Shown here one piece after another: positions 35,119 through 44,585 of a DNA stretch of 64,000 nucleotides (position 1 is the stretch's first letter; each line of letters begins with the position of its first letter). The stretch is from positions 174,675 to 238,674 of the forward strand of contig WYBM01000051.1 in NCBI GenBank assembly GCA_011525915.1, written 5' to 3'. The stretch comes from Ardenticatenaceae bacterium. GTDB taxonomy: Bacteria > Chloroflexota > Anaerolineae > Promineifilales > Promineifilaceae. The notes under the pieces were generated by a model, which did not search any database, was not told the origin of the DNA, and saw only the letters and a list, made by a program, of their open reading frames with translations. Position numbers and translations under genes: made by a program.

Positions 35119-36456
35119 CTAATGGGCAACCGATGCCACCGCTTCCCGCACAATCTCTACCATCTTGTCAACTTCTGCGGCGGTGATGATCAGTGGCGGC
35201 GCCAACAGCAGGCTTTCGCCTTTGATGCGGGTGAGCAGGCCACGTTCCAGGCACGCCTTAAGAATGGGCCCGGCGATAGTAGCCGGGGCTTTGGTGTCGC
35301 GGTCGGCTACAAATTCCACGGCCGTCATCAACCCCAACCCACGTACATTGCCAATGCAGTCAAAGTCATCAGCCAGGGCATGCAAACCGGCCAGCAGACG
35401 CGCCCCCATCTGCCCGGCGTGGTCTACCAGGTTTTCCCGCTCGATGATCTCCAGGTTGGCCAGAGCCACAGCACAGCAGGTGGCGTGGCCGGAATACGTG
35501 TAGGCGTGCATCCACGTCTGCGCCGGCGGCGCATTGAGGATAGCCTCCTTGATGGCGTCCGAAAGCTGGATGCCGCCCAAGGGCAGATAGCCGCTGGTGA
35601 TACCTTTGGCAAAGGACAGAATGTCTGGCTGCACGCCATACCGGTTGAGGCCAAACAGCTCACCGGTGCGGCCAAAGCCGGTGATCACCTCATCGGCAAT
35701 CAGCAGCACCTGGTATTGATCACAAATTTGACGTATCCGCGGGAAATAATCATCTGGGGGCACAATCACGCCACCTGCCCCCTGCACCGGTTCAGCAATG
35801 AAGGCGGCCACTGTTTCCGGCCCTTCCTGCACAATGGCTTCTTCCAGGGCACGCGCCGCTGCCTGCCCAACCGTCTCCCCTGGCTGCACATTCCCGGCAA
35901 AGCGGTAAGGATAGGGAGCCACGATGTGCAGAAAACCGGGCACACGCGGTTCAAACATGGACCAGTAAGGGGCGATGCCGGTAGCGCTCATGGCCGCCAG
36001 GGTTACACCGTGGTAAGCATCTTGCCGGGCGATAATCTTTACTTTGCCCGGCTGGCCCAACCGCTTCCAATAGTAGCGGGCGGTTTTGAAGGCGCTTTCA
36101 TTGGCCTCTGCGCCGCCGGAGGCAAAGTAGGTGTAGTTGAGGTCAGGGTAAGCATAACCAGCCAGGCGCTCTGCCAGTTCAATGGCTGGCAGGTTGGCCA
36201 GGCCGGCGTAATTGGAACAATACGCCAGTTCGGTCATCTGTTTTTGAGCAGCGGCAGCCAGTTCGACACGGCCGTACCCCACCAACACATTCCACAGCGC
36301 CGAGAGGCCGTCCATAATGGTACGGCCGTCTACCGTCTGCAGGTAAATGCCTGTGCCTGATTTTATGACCAGGGGGGCGGCATGGGTCTGGGGGTGCTGT
36401 AGGGGATGCAGCAGATGATCTCTGTCTTGAGCCAGTAGGTCCGTGGGGTCAAACAT
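35119..36456 (-). CDS. Class III (omega) aminotransferase
   Basis: A PLP-dependent aminotransferase of 445 residues. DGLSALWNVLVGYG, YFASGGAEANESAFKTARYYW and IADEVITGFGRTGE are class III signatures. The Schiff-base Lys is in DILSFAKGITSGYLPLGG. It resembles omega-amino acid:pyruvate and taurine:pyruvate enzymes; the amine donor is not known. A GGAGG 5 nt before the ATG at 36456 decides the start against an ATG five codons upstream. The gene stands alone. Confidence 0.92.
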   Translation of the reverse strand: MFDPTDLLAQDRDHLLHPLQHPQTHAAPLVIKSGTGIYLQTVDGRTIMDGLSALWNVLVGYGRVELAAAAQKQMTELAYCSNYAGLANLPAIELAERLAGYAYPDLNYTYFASGGAEANESAFKTARYYWKRLGQPGKVKIIARQDAYHGVTLAAMSATGIAPYWSMFEPRVPGFLHIVAPYPYRFAGNVQPGETVGQAAARALEEAIVQEGPETVAAFIAEPVQGAGGVIVPPDDYFPRIRQICDQYQVLLIADEVITGFGRTGELFGLNRYGVQPDILSFAKGITSGYLPLGGIQLSDAIKEAILNAPPAQTWMHAYTYSGHATCCAVALANLEIIERENLVDHAGQMGARLLAGLHALADDFDCIGNVRGLGLMTAVEFVADRDTKAPATIAGPILKACLERGLLTRIKGESLLLAPPLIITAAEVDKMVEIVREAVASVAH

Positions 36457-36471
36457 GGTTTCCTCCATCAT

Positions 36472-36809
36472 CCAATGATCGTTAGCCGTTGTTCGCCACC
36501 GGTTTAGGGCGCACGGATATGGACTTCAGGGACTATAACGTAACCATCGTGTTTGTCCAAAAATGATTACCAGAAATTTCTGTGCCATACGTAGCATACT
36601 GACTGCAATTCAGCAAAAGCACCTTGTGCCAGTAAACGGTTATCAGCAAAGGTCATATGCCCGGCAAAAACCATGGCCAGATCATCACCAGGGTATTGGC
36701 CGTGAATAGGCAAACAAAAAGTATATGACCGAGCTTGCGAATAATATCCCGCTCCTTTGCCGCCATAGGTTCCCCAAGACAAGTGGGCCTTGTCATGCTG
36801 CGGCTCAGG
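36472..36809. other. 338-bp gap without a supported gene
   Basis: A 71-codon minus-strand frame (36567-36782) lacks a ribosome-binding site and any recognised family. No terminator or clear promoter was seen. It separates the aminotransferase from the nusB/fab group. Confidence 0.5.
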
Positions 36810-37265
36810 TTAGAACTTTAAGCGCAAGCGCCCGGCCTGAACAGCTTCATAGCCAAACTGCATTTGCTGGCGCTGCAGCGTTTCCAGGGCCACCCATTCC
36901 AGCTTGCTGGCGTCAGAGAGGGTGGCGGCGGTGGACGGCCGTTCCAAGGCATAATACAACACGGCCAGATGCCAGGCGCGCTGCTCATTATCAACCAGGT
37001 ACTGGTCTTCTACGTACAACATTGGGCCTAGTCGGGGGGTCATGCTGGTGAGACGCCGAAAGGTGTGGCGAATGGCCTGACTGGGCGTTTCATTATCCGC
37101 CAGTAAGGCACCAGGGGGACGCCACAAGTTGGTATCCGTATGCTTTTGCAGCAACACCTGGTTGTTTTCAATAAAAACACCATAAACAGCGGGGCGAAAA
37201 AGAAGGGCTTCCGGGGCAACTGGAACCGTTTTGCCATGCACATCGTGGCAGATAATGGTTGCCAT
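36810..37265 (-). CDS. Nudix-fold protein with degenerate Nudix box
   Basis: A 151-residue protein with the Nudix-fold pattern: YGVFIENNQVLLQKHTDTNLWRPPG, then a helix and a beta-rich end. The Nudix box GALLADNETPSQAIRHTFRRLTSM keeps the first Gly and Glu. It lacks the REUXEE glutamates that bind magnesium, having HTFRRL instead. It is probably not a normal hydrolase and may bind a nucleotide. It lies 6 bp after nusB in the same direction and is likely the last gene of that operon. Confidence 0.75.
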   Translation of the reverse strand: MATIICHDVHGKTVPVAPEALLFRPAVYGVFIENNQVLLQKHTDTNLWRPPGALLADNETPSQAIRHTFRRLTSMTPRLGPMLYVEDQYLVDNEQRAWHLAVLYYALERPSTAATLSDASKLEWVALETLQRQQMQFGYEAVQAGRLRLKF

Positions 37266-37271
37266 GGGGGA

Positions 37272-37712
37272 TCAAGGGGTGGGCATTGCCAGTAGTTCCT
37301 GACGTAAGTCAGGGATTTGTTCAGCCAGGGTGCCCAACACACCGTTAATGAAACGAGGGGCGCTATCTGAACCGTAGGTCTTGGCTAATTCCACGGCTTC
37401 GTTAATGGCTACTTTAACAGGGGTTTCGCCATCTATCAAAAATTCGTAGATAGCAATTCGCAGGATATTGCGATCAATGACGGCCATCTGGTCCAGTGGC
37501 CATTCAGGTGCATACCGGGCAATGAGAATATCCATCTCTTCCTGGTGTTCAATGACACCATAGATGAGAAGCCGGGCAAAGTCTACCCCTGTACTTTCCA
37601 TGGGATAGTCTTCCAGCCGGCACTGCAAGATCACGTCAGGATCATGCTCGGCAATATCATATTCGTAAAGCGTCTCCAAAGTCACACGCCGCGCGCGTCG
37701 TCTTGTTTTCAT
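37272..37712 (-). CDS. nusB: Transcription antitermination factor NusB
   Basis: NusB binds boxA RNA with S10 to suppress termination in rRNA operons. The 146-residue all-helical protein has RRRARRVTLETLYEYD at the N-terminus. AVIDRNILRIAIYEFL, PVKVAINEAVELAKTYGSDSAPRFINGVLG is the strongly conserved C-terminal half. It lies between the Asp23 gene and the Nudix-like gene. NusA is also in this window, in another operon. Confidence 0.95.
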   Translation of the reverse strand: MKTRRRARRVTLETLYEYDIAEHDPDVILQCRLEDYPMESTGVDFARLLIYGVIEHQEEMDILIARYAPEWPLDQMAVIDRNILRIAIYEFLIDGETPVKVAINEAVELAKTYGSDSAPRFINGVLGTLAEQIPDLRQELLAMPTP

Positions 37713-37741
37713 GGCTTAGACCACCAAACCTATCTTTGCCT

Positions 37742-38107
37742 CTATGCCGCTTCCCCCTGGGCATATATTACATCCTCCACGTGGATATTCACACTGTCTA
37801 CAGGAATGCCCACCATGGTATCAATAGCTTCAATGACGGCCGTTTGTAAGCGCTGGCTTGTTTCCATGATGTTCACGTGCGGACTCATTATAACGTAAAT
37901 CTCAAATTTTATCTTGTCATCTACCAGATCTAACAATACGCCGTGGTGACGGGTCTCCCGACGAAACAAGCGGGCCACATCTGCCGGAATGGGGGCCATC
38001 TTGGCTACCCCTTCCACGCGCAGCGCCGCATAATAAGCGATGGTCGCCAGCACATCTGGCGCTACTTCAATGCGACCGATACTTTCCTGGGTTTCAACTG
38101 CACTCAT
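37742..38107 (-). CDS. Asp23/Gls24 family envelope stress protein
   Basis: A 121-residue protein of the Asp23 (alkaline shock) family: GRIEVAPDVLATIAYYAALRVEGVAKM, then VLLDLVDDKIKFEIYVIM and IPVDSVNIHVEDVIY. The family helps maintain the envelope in Firmicutes and is often next to nusB, as here. The open frame continues upstream past the start and overlaps fabG, but GGACTT precedes the ATG at 38107, which starts the conserved region. Confidence 0.9.
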   Translation of the reverse strand: MSAVETQESIGRIEVAPDVLATIAYYAALRVEGVAKMAPIPADVARLFRRETRHHGVLLDLVDDKIKFEIYVIMSPHVNIMETSQRLQTAVIEAIDTMVGIPVDSVNIHVEDVIYAQGEAA

Positions 38108-38165
38108 TTTTCGAAGTCCATAATCTGAGGGTCGCCATCCTAATGAAGAGGATAACGGCTTAGAA

Positions 38166-38915
38166 TCACATAACAATCCCACCATCTACATTGATGACCT
38201 GACCCGTAATGTACGCTGCCTTATCTGAGGCCAGAAATGTCACCAGGTACGCCACTTCTGGTAATTCACCCCAACGACCCAGAGGGATGAACTCTTTTGA
38301 TTTCTCTTTATTCTCGGCTGACAACACTTCAGTCAGCGCTGTGCTAAAAAAGCCGGGGGCAACAGCATTCACCGTAATTTGCCGGCTGCCTACCTCTTTG
38401 GCCAAAGACTTGGTAAAGCCGATGATGCCGGCTTTGGAAGCAGCGTAATTTGCCTGGCCTGCCTGCCCCACCAGCCCCACAACAGAAGAGATATTGATGA
38501 TACGTCCACCTTGTTTACGGCGCACCATGGGGCGAACGGCCGCTTTGCAACAATTAAACACGCTTTTCAGGTTTGTGTCCAGTACCGTATCCCACTGCTC
38601 TTCGTTCATGGTCATAAGTAATGTGTCACGGGTAGTACCGGCATTGTTGACGAGGATATCAATGTGTTCGTAAGTATCAAGGGTTGTTTTAATTAAAGCC
38701 TGGGCTTCTTCAAAATTGGCGACATTGGCCTGCACGGCCGTGGCTTCGCCCCCCTTTTCTCGAATGCTGGCCACGGCTTCTTCGGCGGCCGCTGCGCTGG
38801 CATGGTAATTGATCACTACTTTGGCGCCATGAAGCGCCAGGTCTTCAGCGATAACCCGGCCAATTCCCCGACCGGCACCCGTAATAACCGCAACTTTCCC
38901 GGCTAGTAAAGACAA
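38166..38915 (-). CDS. fabG: 3-oxoacyl-[acyl-carrier-protein] reductase
   Basis: FabG reduces 3-ketoacyl-ACP with NADPH in type II fatty acid synthesis. It has the SDR motifs TGAGRGIG, NNAG, the catalytic Ser in NISSV, and YAASK, ending in INVDGGIVM. A TTG start at 38915 gives MSLLAGKVAVITG, the normal FabG N-terminus, with GGAGG exactly 8 nt upstream. The ATG at 38930 would place that Shine-Dalgarno inside the gene. The sequence just before the start is a repeat element (copy B). fabD lies upstream in the same direction. Confidence 0.95.
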   Translation of the reverse strand: MSLLAGKVAVITGAGRGIGRVIAEDLALHGAKVVINYHASAAAAEEAVASIREKGGEATAVQANVANFEEAQALIKTTLDTYEHIDILVNNAGTTRDTLLMTMNEEQWDTVLDTNLKSVFNCCKAAVRPMVRRKQGGRIINISSVVGLVGQAGQANYAASKAGIIGFTKSLAKEVGSRQITVNAVAPGFFSTALTEVLSAENKEKSKEFIPLGRWGELPEVAYLVTFLASDKAAYITGQVINVDGGIVM

Positions 38916-38930
38916 TATGATTCCCTCCAT

Positions 38931-39036
38931 CCTGGTATCAGTTTTCAGTCATCAGTGTACAGTTTTCAGTGCTGACCTATCTTTGGGAATGGTCTGCTGA
39001 ACACTGGTTACGGGCTTCTGATGACTGGTACTAGGG
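38931..39036. repeat. Intergenic palindromic repeat, copy B (CTAGTACCAG family)
   Basis: Read on the minus strand it begins CTAGTACCAGTCATCAGAAG, almost the same as copy C, and ends in CACTGATGACTGAAAACTG words shared with copy A. It fills most of the fabD-fabG spacer and touches the fabG start region. It may affect fabG mRNA folding. Confidence 0.85.
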
Positions 39037-39085
39037 CATGATCCTCACCACAAAGGGCAAAACCATACCCAATACACCCCATGTG

Positions 39086-39982
39086 TTATGGTTTGATGCG
39101 TTTAGCATTCCGGTCAATCCGTTTCATGAAGCTCAACAATGTGTCACCGGGGCCCACTTCTATAAAAGCATCCACGCCCTGGGCCAGCAAATAATTCATA
39201 GAAGACGCCCAGGCAACACCAGCGGTAAGCTGGGCTTTTAGTTCAGCGCGGATAGCTTCTGGTGTGATCAACGGCTGGGCGGCTACATTTCCAATGATCG
39301 GATAGTGGGCGTGATGAACAGGCGTCTCGTCCACGACCTGGGCAAACGAGGCGGCGGCGGAGGCCATCAGTGGGGAATGGGCGGCAATGCTAATAGGCAG
39401 CCGCACGACTTTGCGCGCTCCACCCTGTTCGGCCAGTTGCATAGCCGTGCCCAAGGCCACAGCATCACCGGAAATGACCACCTGTCCGGGGCAATTGTCG
39501 TTGGCGATCTGCACACCAGGGCCGTGGCGCTCATTTGCCTCCTGACAAATCTGTTGTACCGTCGGAATATCCATCCCTAAAATGGCGGCCATAGCACCGG
39601 GTTCCCGTTCCCCGGCCTGTTTCATCAATTCACCACGCCGCCGCACCAACTTTAAGCCATCAGCAAATGAGACGGCGCCAGCCGCCGCCAATGCTGAAAA
39701 CTCACCCAGGCTGTGCCCGGCCACAAACGCTGGCGCCGCCCAACCCTGGGCCCTTAGCCCCGCTAATACGGCCATACTGGTGGCAAAGATCGCCGGCTGC
39801 TGGTTAACGGTATCTATCAGATCAGCTTCTGGCCCTTCAAAACACAAAGCAGACAGCGCAAAACCTAATAGTTCGTCTGCCTGATCAAAAACAGCACGCG
39901 CTTCCGGAACTTGCTGATATAGCTCAAGCCCCATACCCACGTGCTGTGATCCCTGTCCGGGGAAAAGAAAAGCAGTACTCAT
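39086..39982 (-). CDS. fabD: Malonyl-CoA:ACP transacylase
   Basis: FabD loads malonyl groups onto acyl carrier protein. The active-site serine is Ser91 in GHSLGE, with QQPAIFATSM before it and IAAHSPLM holding the catalytic His near residue 205. FLFPGQGSQHVGMG at the N-terminus is typical. It is 298 residues long. fabG follows and rpmF precedes it, a common fatty-acid/ribosome arrangement, but acpP and plsX are not here. Confidence 0.96.
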   Translation of the reverse strand: MSTAFLFPGQGSQHVGMGLELYQQVPEARAVFDQADELLGFALSALCFEGPEADLIDTVNQQPAIFATSMAVLAGLRAQGWAAPAFVAGHSLGEFSALAAAGAVSFADGLKLVRRRGELMKQAGEREPGAMAAILGMDIPTVQQICQEANERHGPGVQIANDNCPGQVVISGDAVALGTAMQLAEQGGARKVVRLPISIAAHSPLMASAAASFAQVVDETPVHHAHYPIIGNVAAQPLITPEAIRAELKAQLTAGVAWASSMNYLLAQGVDAFIEVGPGDTLLSFMKRIDRNAKRIKP

Positions 39983-40002
39983 TTTATAAAGTACAACAAA
40001 CG

Positions 40003-40031
40003 AAAAAGGCCGCCTGGGCTACGGCCTTTTT
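40003..40031 (-). terminator. Terminator between rpmF and fabD
   Basis: AAAAAGGCCG pairs with CGGCCTTTTT around a 9-nt loop, with T-runs on both strands. It lies just past the rpmF stop and before the fabD start, so it probably reduces read-through into the fab genes. Confidence 0.8.
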
Positions 40032-40041
40032 ACAACTGTTC

Positions 40042-40224
40042 TTATTCGCTGGCCGGCAAAATCTGGCGGCCGCGATATTGGCCGCACTCCAGGCAAACGT
40101 GATGGGCCCGCTTCATGGCCCCACATTCCGGGCAGGGAACCAGATGAAAGCCTTTAATGGCATGATGCGCGCGCCGCCGGTCTCGGCGAGCTTTGGAAAT
40201 TCTGCGCTTTGGTACAGCACCCAT
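40042..40224 (-). CDS. rpmF: 50S ribosomal protein L32
   Basis: A 60-residue basic ribosomal protein. It begins MGAVPKRRISKARRDRRRAH and contains two CxxC pairs (Cys31, Cys34, Cys44, Cys47) that bind zinc, so it is the zinc-containing form. GAGAGG lies upstream of the ATG. rpmF commonly precedes fatty-acid genes, as here. Confidence 0.96.
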   Translation of the reverse strand: MGAVPKRRISKARRDRRRAHHAIKGFHLVPCPECGAMKRAHHVCLECGQYRGRQILPASE

Positions 40225-40404
40225 GATAACATCCTCTCTTTAAGCTAAGTCTTGCAAAAAAAAGCGGCTCATGGCCGCGACCGACAATTATAACTTCCCC
40301 CTCTATCCTGTCAAATTATCATCACCGCGCCTCTTCAGGCAGGTTTACAGCCGTGCAAGCGTGAAGTTATGGCCAGCTGGCTGCTTTGGTAACGGCCGTG
40401 GCGC

Positions 40405-40878
40405 CTAATCTGCCGGGCTTTGCTCTACAGCCGTTTCCTCTTTATGGACCTTATTTAACCCATTACGCACCACCGCCAGGGAACGGAGCAGGTCTTCCTC
40501 CAGCCGGGTCAACACTTCTACCACATAAGTATCAGCGTCACCGCGCAGCGCGTCAGCATCACGCCGGGCGCGCTCCAGAATGTTATCGGCGCGCTGTTGG
40601 GAGGCTTGGGTGATGGCATCCCGTTTGACCAGTTCATTGGCTTCTTGCTTGGCCAGGCTGCGAATGCGTTCCGCTTCTTCGTGCGCCTGCGCCAGAATAC
40701 GGTCTTTGTCTGCCTCAATGCGGTTAGCCCGTTTAATCTCTTCCGGGATCACAACCCGCATCTGGTCAATGAGATTATAAATCCGGTCCTCATTGACAAG
40801 CAAATAGGCGCTGAGAGGCAACCTTGTGCTCTCATTTAAGAGTTGTTCCAAGCGGTCTACCAGATGTTGTATGTCCAT
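40405..40878 (-). CDS. Coiled-coil protein, DivIVA/ATP-synthase-b-like
   Basis: A 157-residue protein with a long charged coiled coil from about residue 45 to 145, rich in Glu, Arg, Ala and Asp. The N-terminal MDIQHLVDRLEQLLNESTRLPLS and YLLVNEDRIYNLIDQMRVVIPEEIKRA form a conserved-looking module in chloroflexi beside rpmF. It resembles DivIVA or F-type ATPase b/V-type H subunits only in its coil. A structural or polarity role is possible. Function unknown. Confidence 0.6.
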   Translation of the reverse strand: MDIQHLVDRLEQLLNESTRLPLSAYLLVNEDRIYNLIDQMRVVIPEEIKRANRIEADKDRILAQAHEEAERIRSLAKQEANELVKRDAITQASQQRADNILERARRDADALRGDADTYVVEVLTRLEEDLLRSLAVVRNGLNKVHKEETAVEQSPAD

Positions 40879-40991
40879 GCTTCTGCCCCGTTCTCAGTTA
40901 TGGATGAAGGATAGCCTGCGACCTGCCGCCATGATGGGCTATTATATTGGATTTTTGAGAAAGAGTGAAACCGAAGAACAAGATAACGACG

Positions 40992-43900
40992 ATGGACACC
41001 GATCGTGATCTTTTCTTTCACTTTAGGAAGTTAGTCATCCATGAGGTATACTGCCTGGAAAATCGTTTACACTTGCCACCTATGAGCGCGCAGCAACTTG
41101 TCAACGGTCGTTACTACATCTCTAGCTTGCACACCGACCTCATCGGTCAGGGTGCCATGGGCACGGTTTACCGCGGCCTTGATCAGCAAACAGGCGAGCT
41201 TGTGGCCATTAAACACCTCAAGCCAGACCTGCTAGCCGCCAACCCCCGCCAGCTTGACCGTTTTGCGCGCGAAGGGGAACTGCTGCGCCAGCTCAACCAC
41301 CCCAATATTGTCAAGGTACTGGCCACCATCGTTGACAACCACCAACACTACATCATTATGGAGTATGTGCACGGCGGTTCTTTGCGTGATTTGCTGGATG
41401 CAGAGCCACGGCTGCCAATCCCCCGTGTTCTAAGCATTGCCATCGATGTGGCTGACGCCCTGACCCGCACCCACCGCCTGAATGTCATCCACCGTGACTT
41501 AAAACCGGCAAACGTATTGCTGGCTCAGGACAACACCCCTCGGCTGACCGACTTCGGCCTGGCTTTTCTGGAAGATGGCGCCCATTTAACCCAATCTGGG
41601 GCATTGGTGGGTACCATAGATTATATTCCGCCGGAAGCGTGTCAGGGCAAGGCGTTGGACCGGCGCATTGATATCTGGGCGTTTGGGGTGATGTTGTTTG
41701 AGATGTTGACCGGGCAGCGGCCGTTTACCGGCAGCAACCTTTACGCCACCATCACCGCCATTCTGACAACACCCACCCCTGACCTGCTGCACTTTCGCCC
41801 GGACATCAACGACGCCCTGGCTGACCTGGTGTACCGTATGCTGCAAAAAGACCCGCAGCAGCGCATCCCCAGCACCCGGCTGGTGGGCGCGGAGTTGGAA
41901 GCCATTATGCACGGGTCAGACATCCGTTCCACATCCACGGTGGTTCTGCTGCGCGAACGACCCACCCTGCCTGAAAAACCTCGCTTTGAGACAAGTACAT
42001 CAGATAAGACGGCCGTCCACCGCCACAATCTGCCCACCCAAACTATGCCCTGCATTGGGCGTGAAGCCGAACTGAATACCCTGCTTGGCTTTGTCAGCGA
42101 TCCGCAGCAGCGGCTTATCACCATTGTCGGGCCGGGGGGCGTGGGCAAAACACGCCTGGGGCTGGCGCTGGCAGAACAGCAAGTAGGGCGCTTCAGCCAC
42201 GGCGTTTTTTTTGTGCCTCTGGCGGCCGCCCATAGCCGGGCCGACATCATCAACGCCATTGCCGAAGCCACAGAATTCCACTTCTATACCGGTGGCAACC
42301 CAGAAGAGCAGCTCCTTGACTATCTGCGCCAGAAAGAGCTGCTGCTGGTACTGGATACACTAGAGCATCTACAAGCCAGTGCCGGCTTACTGACAGACAT
42401 TTTGCGCACGGCCACGGCCGTGACCCTGATCATCACCTCCCGTGAGCGGCTGCGGCTGCGTGAAGAGCAAGTTGTCACCCTGGCTGAATGGGAATTCCCT
42501 GCCCGCACGGACGCCCAAACCGCCCTGGCGTCAGCCCCGGCCCAGCTTTTTACGCAAAGCGCGCAGCGTTTACAGCCCGCCTTTGCGCTGGATGAGACCG
42601 ACCTGCCAGCGCTGGCCAACATCTGCCGCACTGTGGGCGGCACACCACTGGGGTTAATGTTGGCTGCCACCTGGGTAGAAATGCTCACCGTGCCGGAAAT
42701 CGCCGCCGAGATCGGCAACAGTCTAGACTTCTTAGAAACTGACATGCAGGATGTGCCCGCCAGGCATCGCAGTCTGCGTGCCATTTTTGATTCGTCTTGG
42801 AACTTGCTGAATGACAGTGAACGTGATGTGTTTATGAAGCTGTCTGTCTTCCAGGGGGGCTTTAGCCGGCAGGCGGCCCAGGCTGTCACCAATGCTTCCT
42901 TACGTGACCTGATGGCGCTGTCTAACCGCTCATTGCTGCATCGTGACCCAGACGGCCGTTACCACACCCAACGCCTGCTGCAACAATACGCTGCCGAACA
43001 ACTGAGCCTATCACCCGAAGCCCATTTTGTAGTCCATGACCATCATGCCAGTTACTACGCTGCCAGGCTGGCGGCCCATAACAACCACATGAAAGGCCTT
43101 GACCAGCAAACGACACTGGCCGAAATGGAACAAGAGCAGGATAACCTGCGTGCCGCCTGGGAATGGGCCTTGGCGCAAAACCAGGCAGACCTGCTGCACC
43201 AGATGGTAGACGCGCTCTGCCGTTTTTATGACTGGCGCGGTCGTTACCTGGAAGGTGAGCGTTTTTGCAGCACGGCCGTAGGCCAGTTGGCCCGTGCACT
43301 GGACAGTGAAGGGCTGCGGTTGTGGGCCCGACTGCTGGGCTGGCAAAGTAAATTTAACCTGCTGCTGGGCCGCACGGAACTGGCCGGCCAGCTGATAGAC
43401 CAGGGGCTTAGGCTGCTAGAAAGTGTTTCTTTATCCGCACTAGATACCCGGTCTGAAACCGCTTTCCTACGGCGCCGCCAGTCACAATTTTTTCTCATGT
43501 CCGGTGACCGCGAGCGGGCCAAAGAGGCAGGCAGCCACAGCCTGGCGTTATTGACAGAGCTGGACGATGCGTGGGGTACAGCCTACACCCTGGACATGTT
43601 GGGGCAGGTGGCCTGGAACGTGGGCGCGTATGGTGAGGCACAACCGCTGTACGAGCGCAGCCTGGCTATTCGCCAGTCACTTCATGATCGGCGTGGCACG
43701 GCCGATTCCCTGCGTGCTCTGGGCCTCATCGCCCTGTTCCAGGGGCGCATTCCCGATACGACACGGTTGATGCAGGAGAGTAACGCCATACGCAAAGAGA
43801 TTGGTGATTTGGCAGGCACGGCCGTGGGCCTGGCTGACCTGGGCACAACCTACATGATTGCCGGAAATTTCACGGAAGCGATCAGGCTCATTGAAGAAGG

Positions 43901-44585
43901 GCTGGCTATTTACACCCAATTGGGCTACCGGCAGGCGATGGGCCACTGGTACACCCTGTTGGGTCTGGCCCATATGTCCAACGGTGATTTTGAAGAGGCG
44001 CGCCGTCATGGTGAACGAGGACGCAGCCTGTCTCGTGAGGTAAACTATAAACGTGGTGTCGCCTTAAGTCACTGGCTGCTGGGCTGCCTGATGTTGGCGG
44101 CGGGCAACCATGCTGGTGCCAAACCACTGTTCAGCCAGAGTATCATCATCTACCGGGAGATCAACCAGCAAGATGAGCTGGCCTGGGCCCTCTCAGAATT
44201 GAGCATGGCAGAACTAGCGTTGGGCAATGCGGCGGCAGCACGCGCCGGGTTATTAGAAGCTTTGCAAATTGCAGCCCGGTTAAAATCATTCTTACCGTTG
44301 AACTTTGCCTTGCCGGCGGCGGCCGCGTGGCTGGCCTGGCATGGCACACAAGGCGGCGATTCAGCAGAAACGCAATCATGGCGCGTACAGGCGGTAGAAC
44401 TGTATGCGCTGGCCAGCCGTTACCCGTCGGTAGGGCTGTCACGGTACGTAGATGGCATTACCGGGGCGCACATTCGGGCCCTGGCAGAGAGCTTGCCGCC
44501 AGACGTCGTACAGGCGGCACAGGCACGGGGCAAAGCAGGAGATTTGTTCACGGCCGTGGCTACCTTTATCCAACAACTGTCTTAA
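40992..44585 (+). CDS. Serine/threonine protein kinase fused to an NB-ARC-like ATPase and TPR repeats
   Basis: A large cytoplasmic signalling protein. Numbered from the upstream GTG at 40965, the kinase domain (about 50-320) has GQGAMGTVYRG, VAIK (Lys83), HRDLKPAN (Asp178) and DFGLA. Then comes an ATPase with GPGGVGKTRLG near residue 390 and LLVLDTLEHL, as in AfsR/MalT-type regulators, and about 500 residues of TPR-like repeats. No transmembrane segment or DNA-binding domain is visible. GTG 40965, ATG 40992 and ATG 41082 are all possible starts, and none has a strong ribosome-binding site. Confidence 0.88.
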   Translation: MDTDRDLFFHFRKLVIHEVYCLENRLHLPPMSAQQLVNGRYYISSLHTDLIGQGAMGTVYRGLDQQTGELVAIKHLKPDLLAANPRQLDRFAREGELLRQLNHPNIVKVLATIVDNHQHYIIMEYVHGGSLRDLLDAEPRLPIPRVLSIAIDVADALTRTHRLNVIHRDLKPANVLLAQDNTPRLTDFGLAFLEDGAHLTQSGALVGTIDYIPPEACQGKALDRRIDIWAFGVMLFEMLTGQRPFTGSNLYATITAILTTPTPDLLHFRPDINDALADLVYRMLQKDPQQRIPSTRLVGAELEAIMHGSDIRSTSTVVLLRERPTLPEKPRFETSTSDKTAVHRHNLPTQTMPCIGREAELNTLLGFVSDPQQRLITIVGPGGVGKTRLGLALAEQQVGRFSHGVFFVPLAAAHSRADIINAIAEATEFHFYTGGNPEEQLLDYLRQKELLLVLDTLEHLQASAGLLTDILRTATAVTLIITSRERLRLREEQVVTLAEWEFPARTDAQTALASAPAQLFTQSAQRLQPAFALDETDLPALANICRTVGGTPLGLMLAATWVEMLTVPEIAAEIGNSLDFLETDMQDVPARHRSLRAIFDSSWNLLNDSERDVFMKLSVFQGGFSRQAAQAVTNASLRDLMALSNRSLLHRDPDGRYHTQRLLQQYAAEQLSLSPEAHFVVHDHHASYYAARLAAHNNHMKGLDQQTTLAEMEQEQDNLRAAWEWALAQNQADLLHQMVDALCRFYDWRGRYLEGERFCSTAVGQLARALDSEGLRLWARLLGWQSKFNLLLGRTELAGQLIDQGLRLLESVSLSALDTRSETAFLRRRQSQFFLMSGDRERAKEAGSHSLALLTELDDAWGTAYTLDMLGQVAWNVGAYGEAQPLYERSLAIRQSLHDRRGTADSLRALGLIALFQGRIPDTTRLMQESNAIRKEIGDLAGTAVGLADLGTTYMIAGNFTEAIRLIEEGLAIYTQLGYRQAMGHWYTLLGLAHMSNGDFEEARRHGERGRSLSREVNYKRGVALSHWLLGCLMLAAGNHAGAKPLFSQSIIIYREINQQDELAWALSELSMAELALGNAAAARAGLLEALQIAARLKSFLPLNFALPAAAAWLAWHGTQGGDSAETQSWRVQAVELYALASRYPSVGLSRYVDGITGAHIRALAESLPPDVVQAAQARGKAGDLFTAVATFIQQLS

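Noticed and set aside
34772..35122. 116-codon frame beside the transposase fragment
   Set aside because: No ribosome-binding site, no family resemblance and AT-rich debris around it; not counted as a gene.
35122..36360. 412-codon plus-strand frame opposite the class III aminotransferase
   Set aside because: The aminotransferase frame on the other strand carries clear catalytic motifs; the opposite frame has low-complexity His/Gly-rich content typical of an antisense shadow.
36567..36782. 71-codon frame in the gap before the Nudix-like gene
   Set aside because: No ribosome-binding site and no recognisable family; listed only as a gap note.
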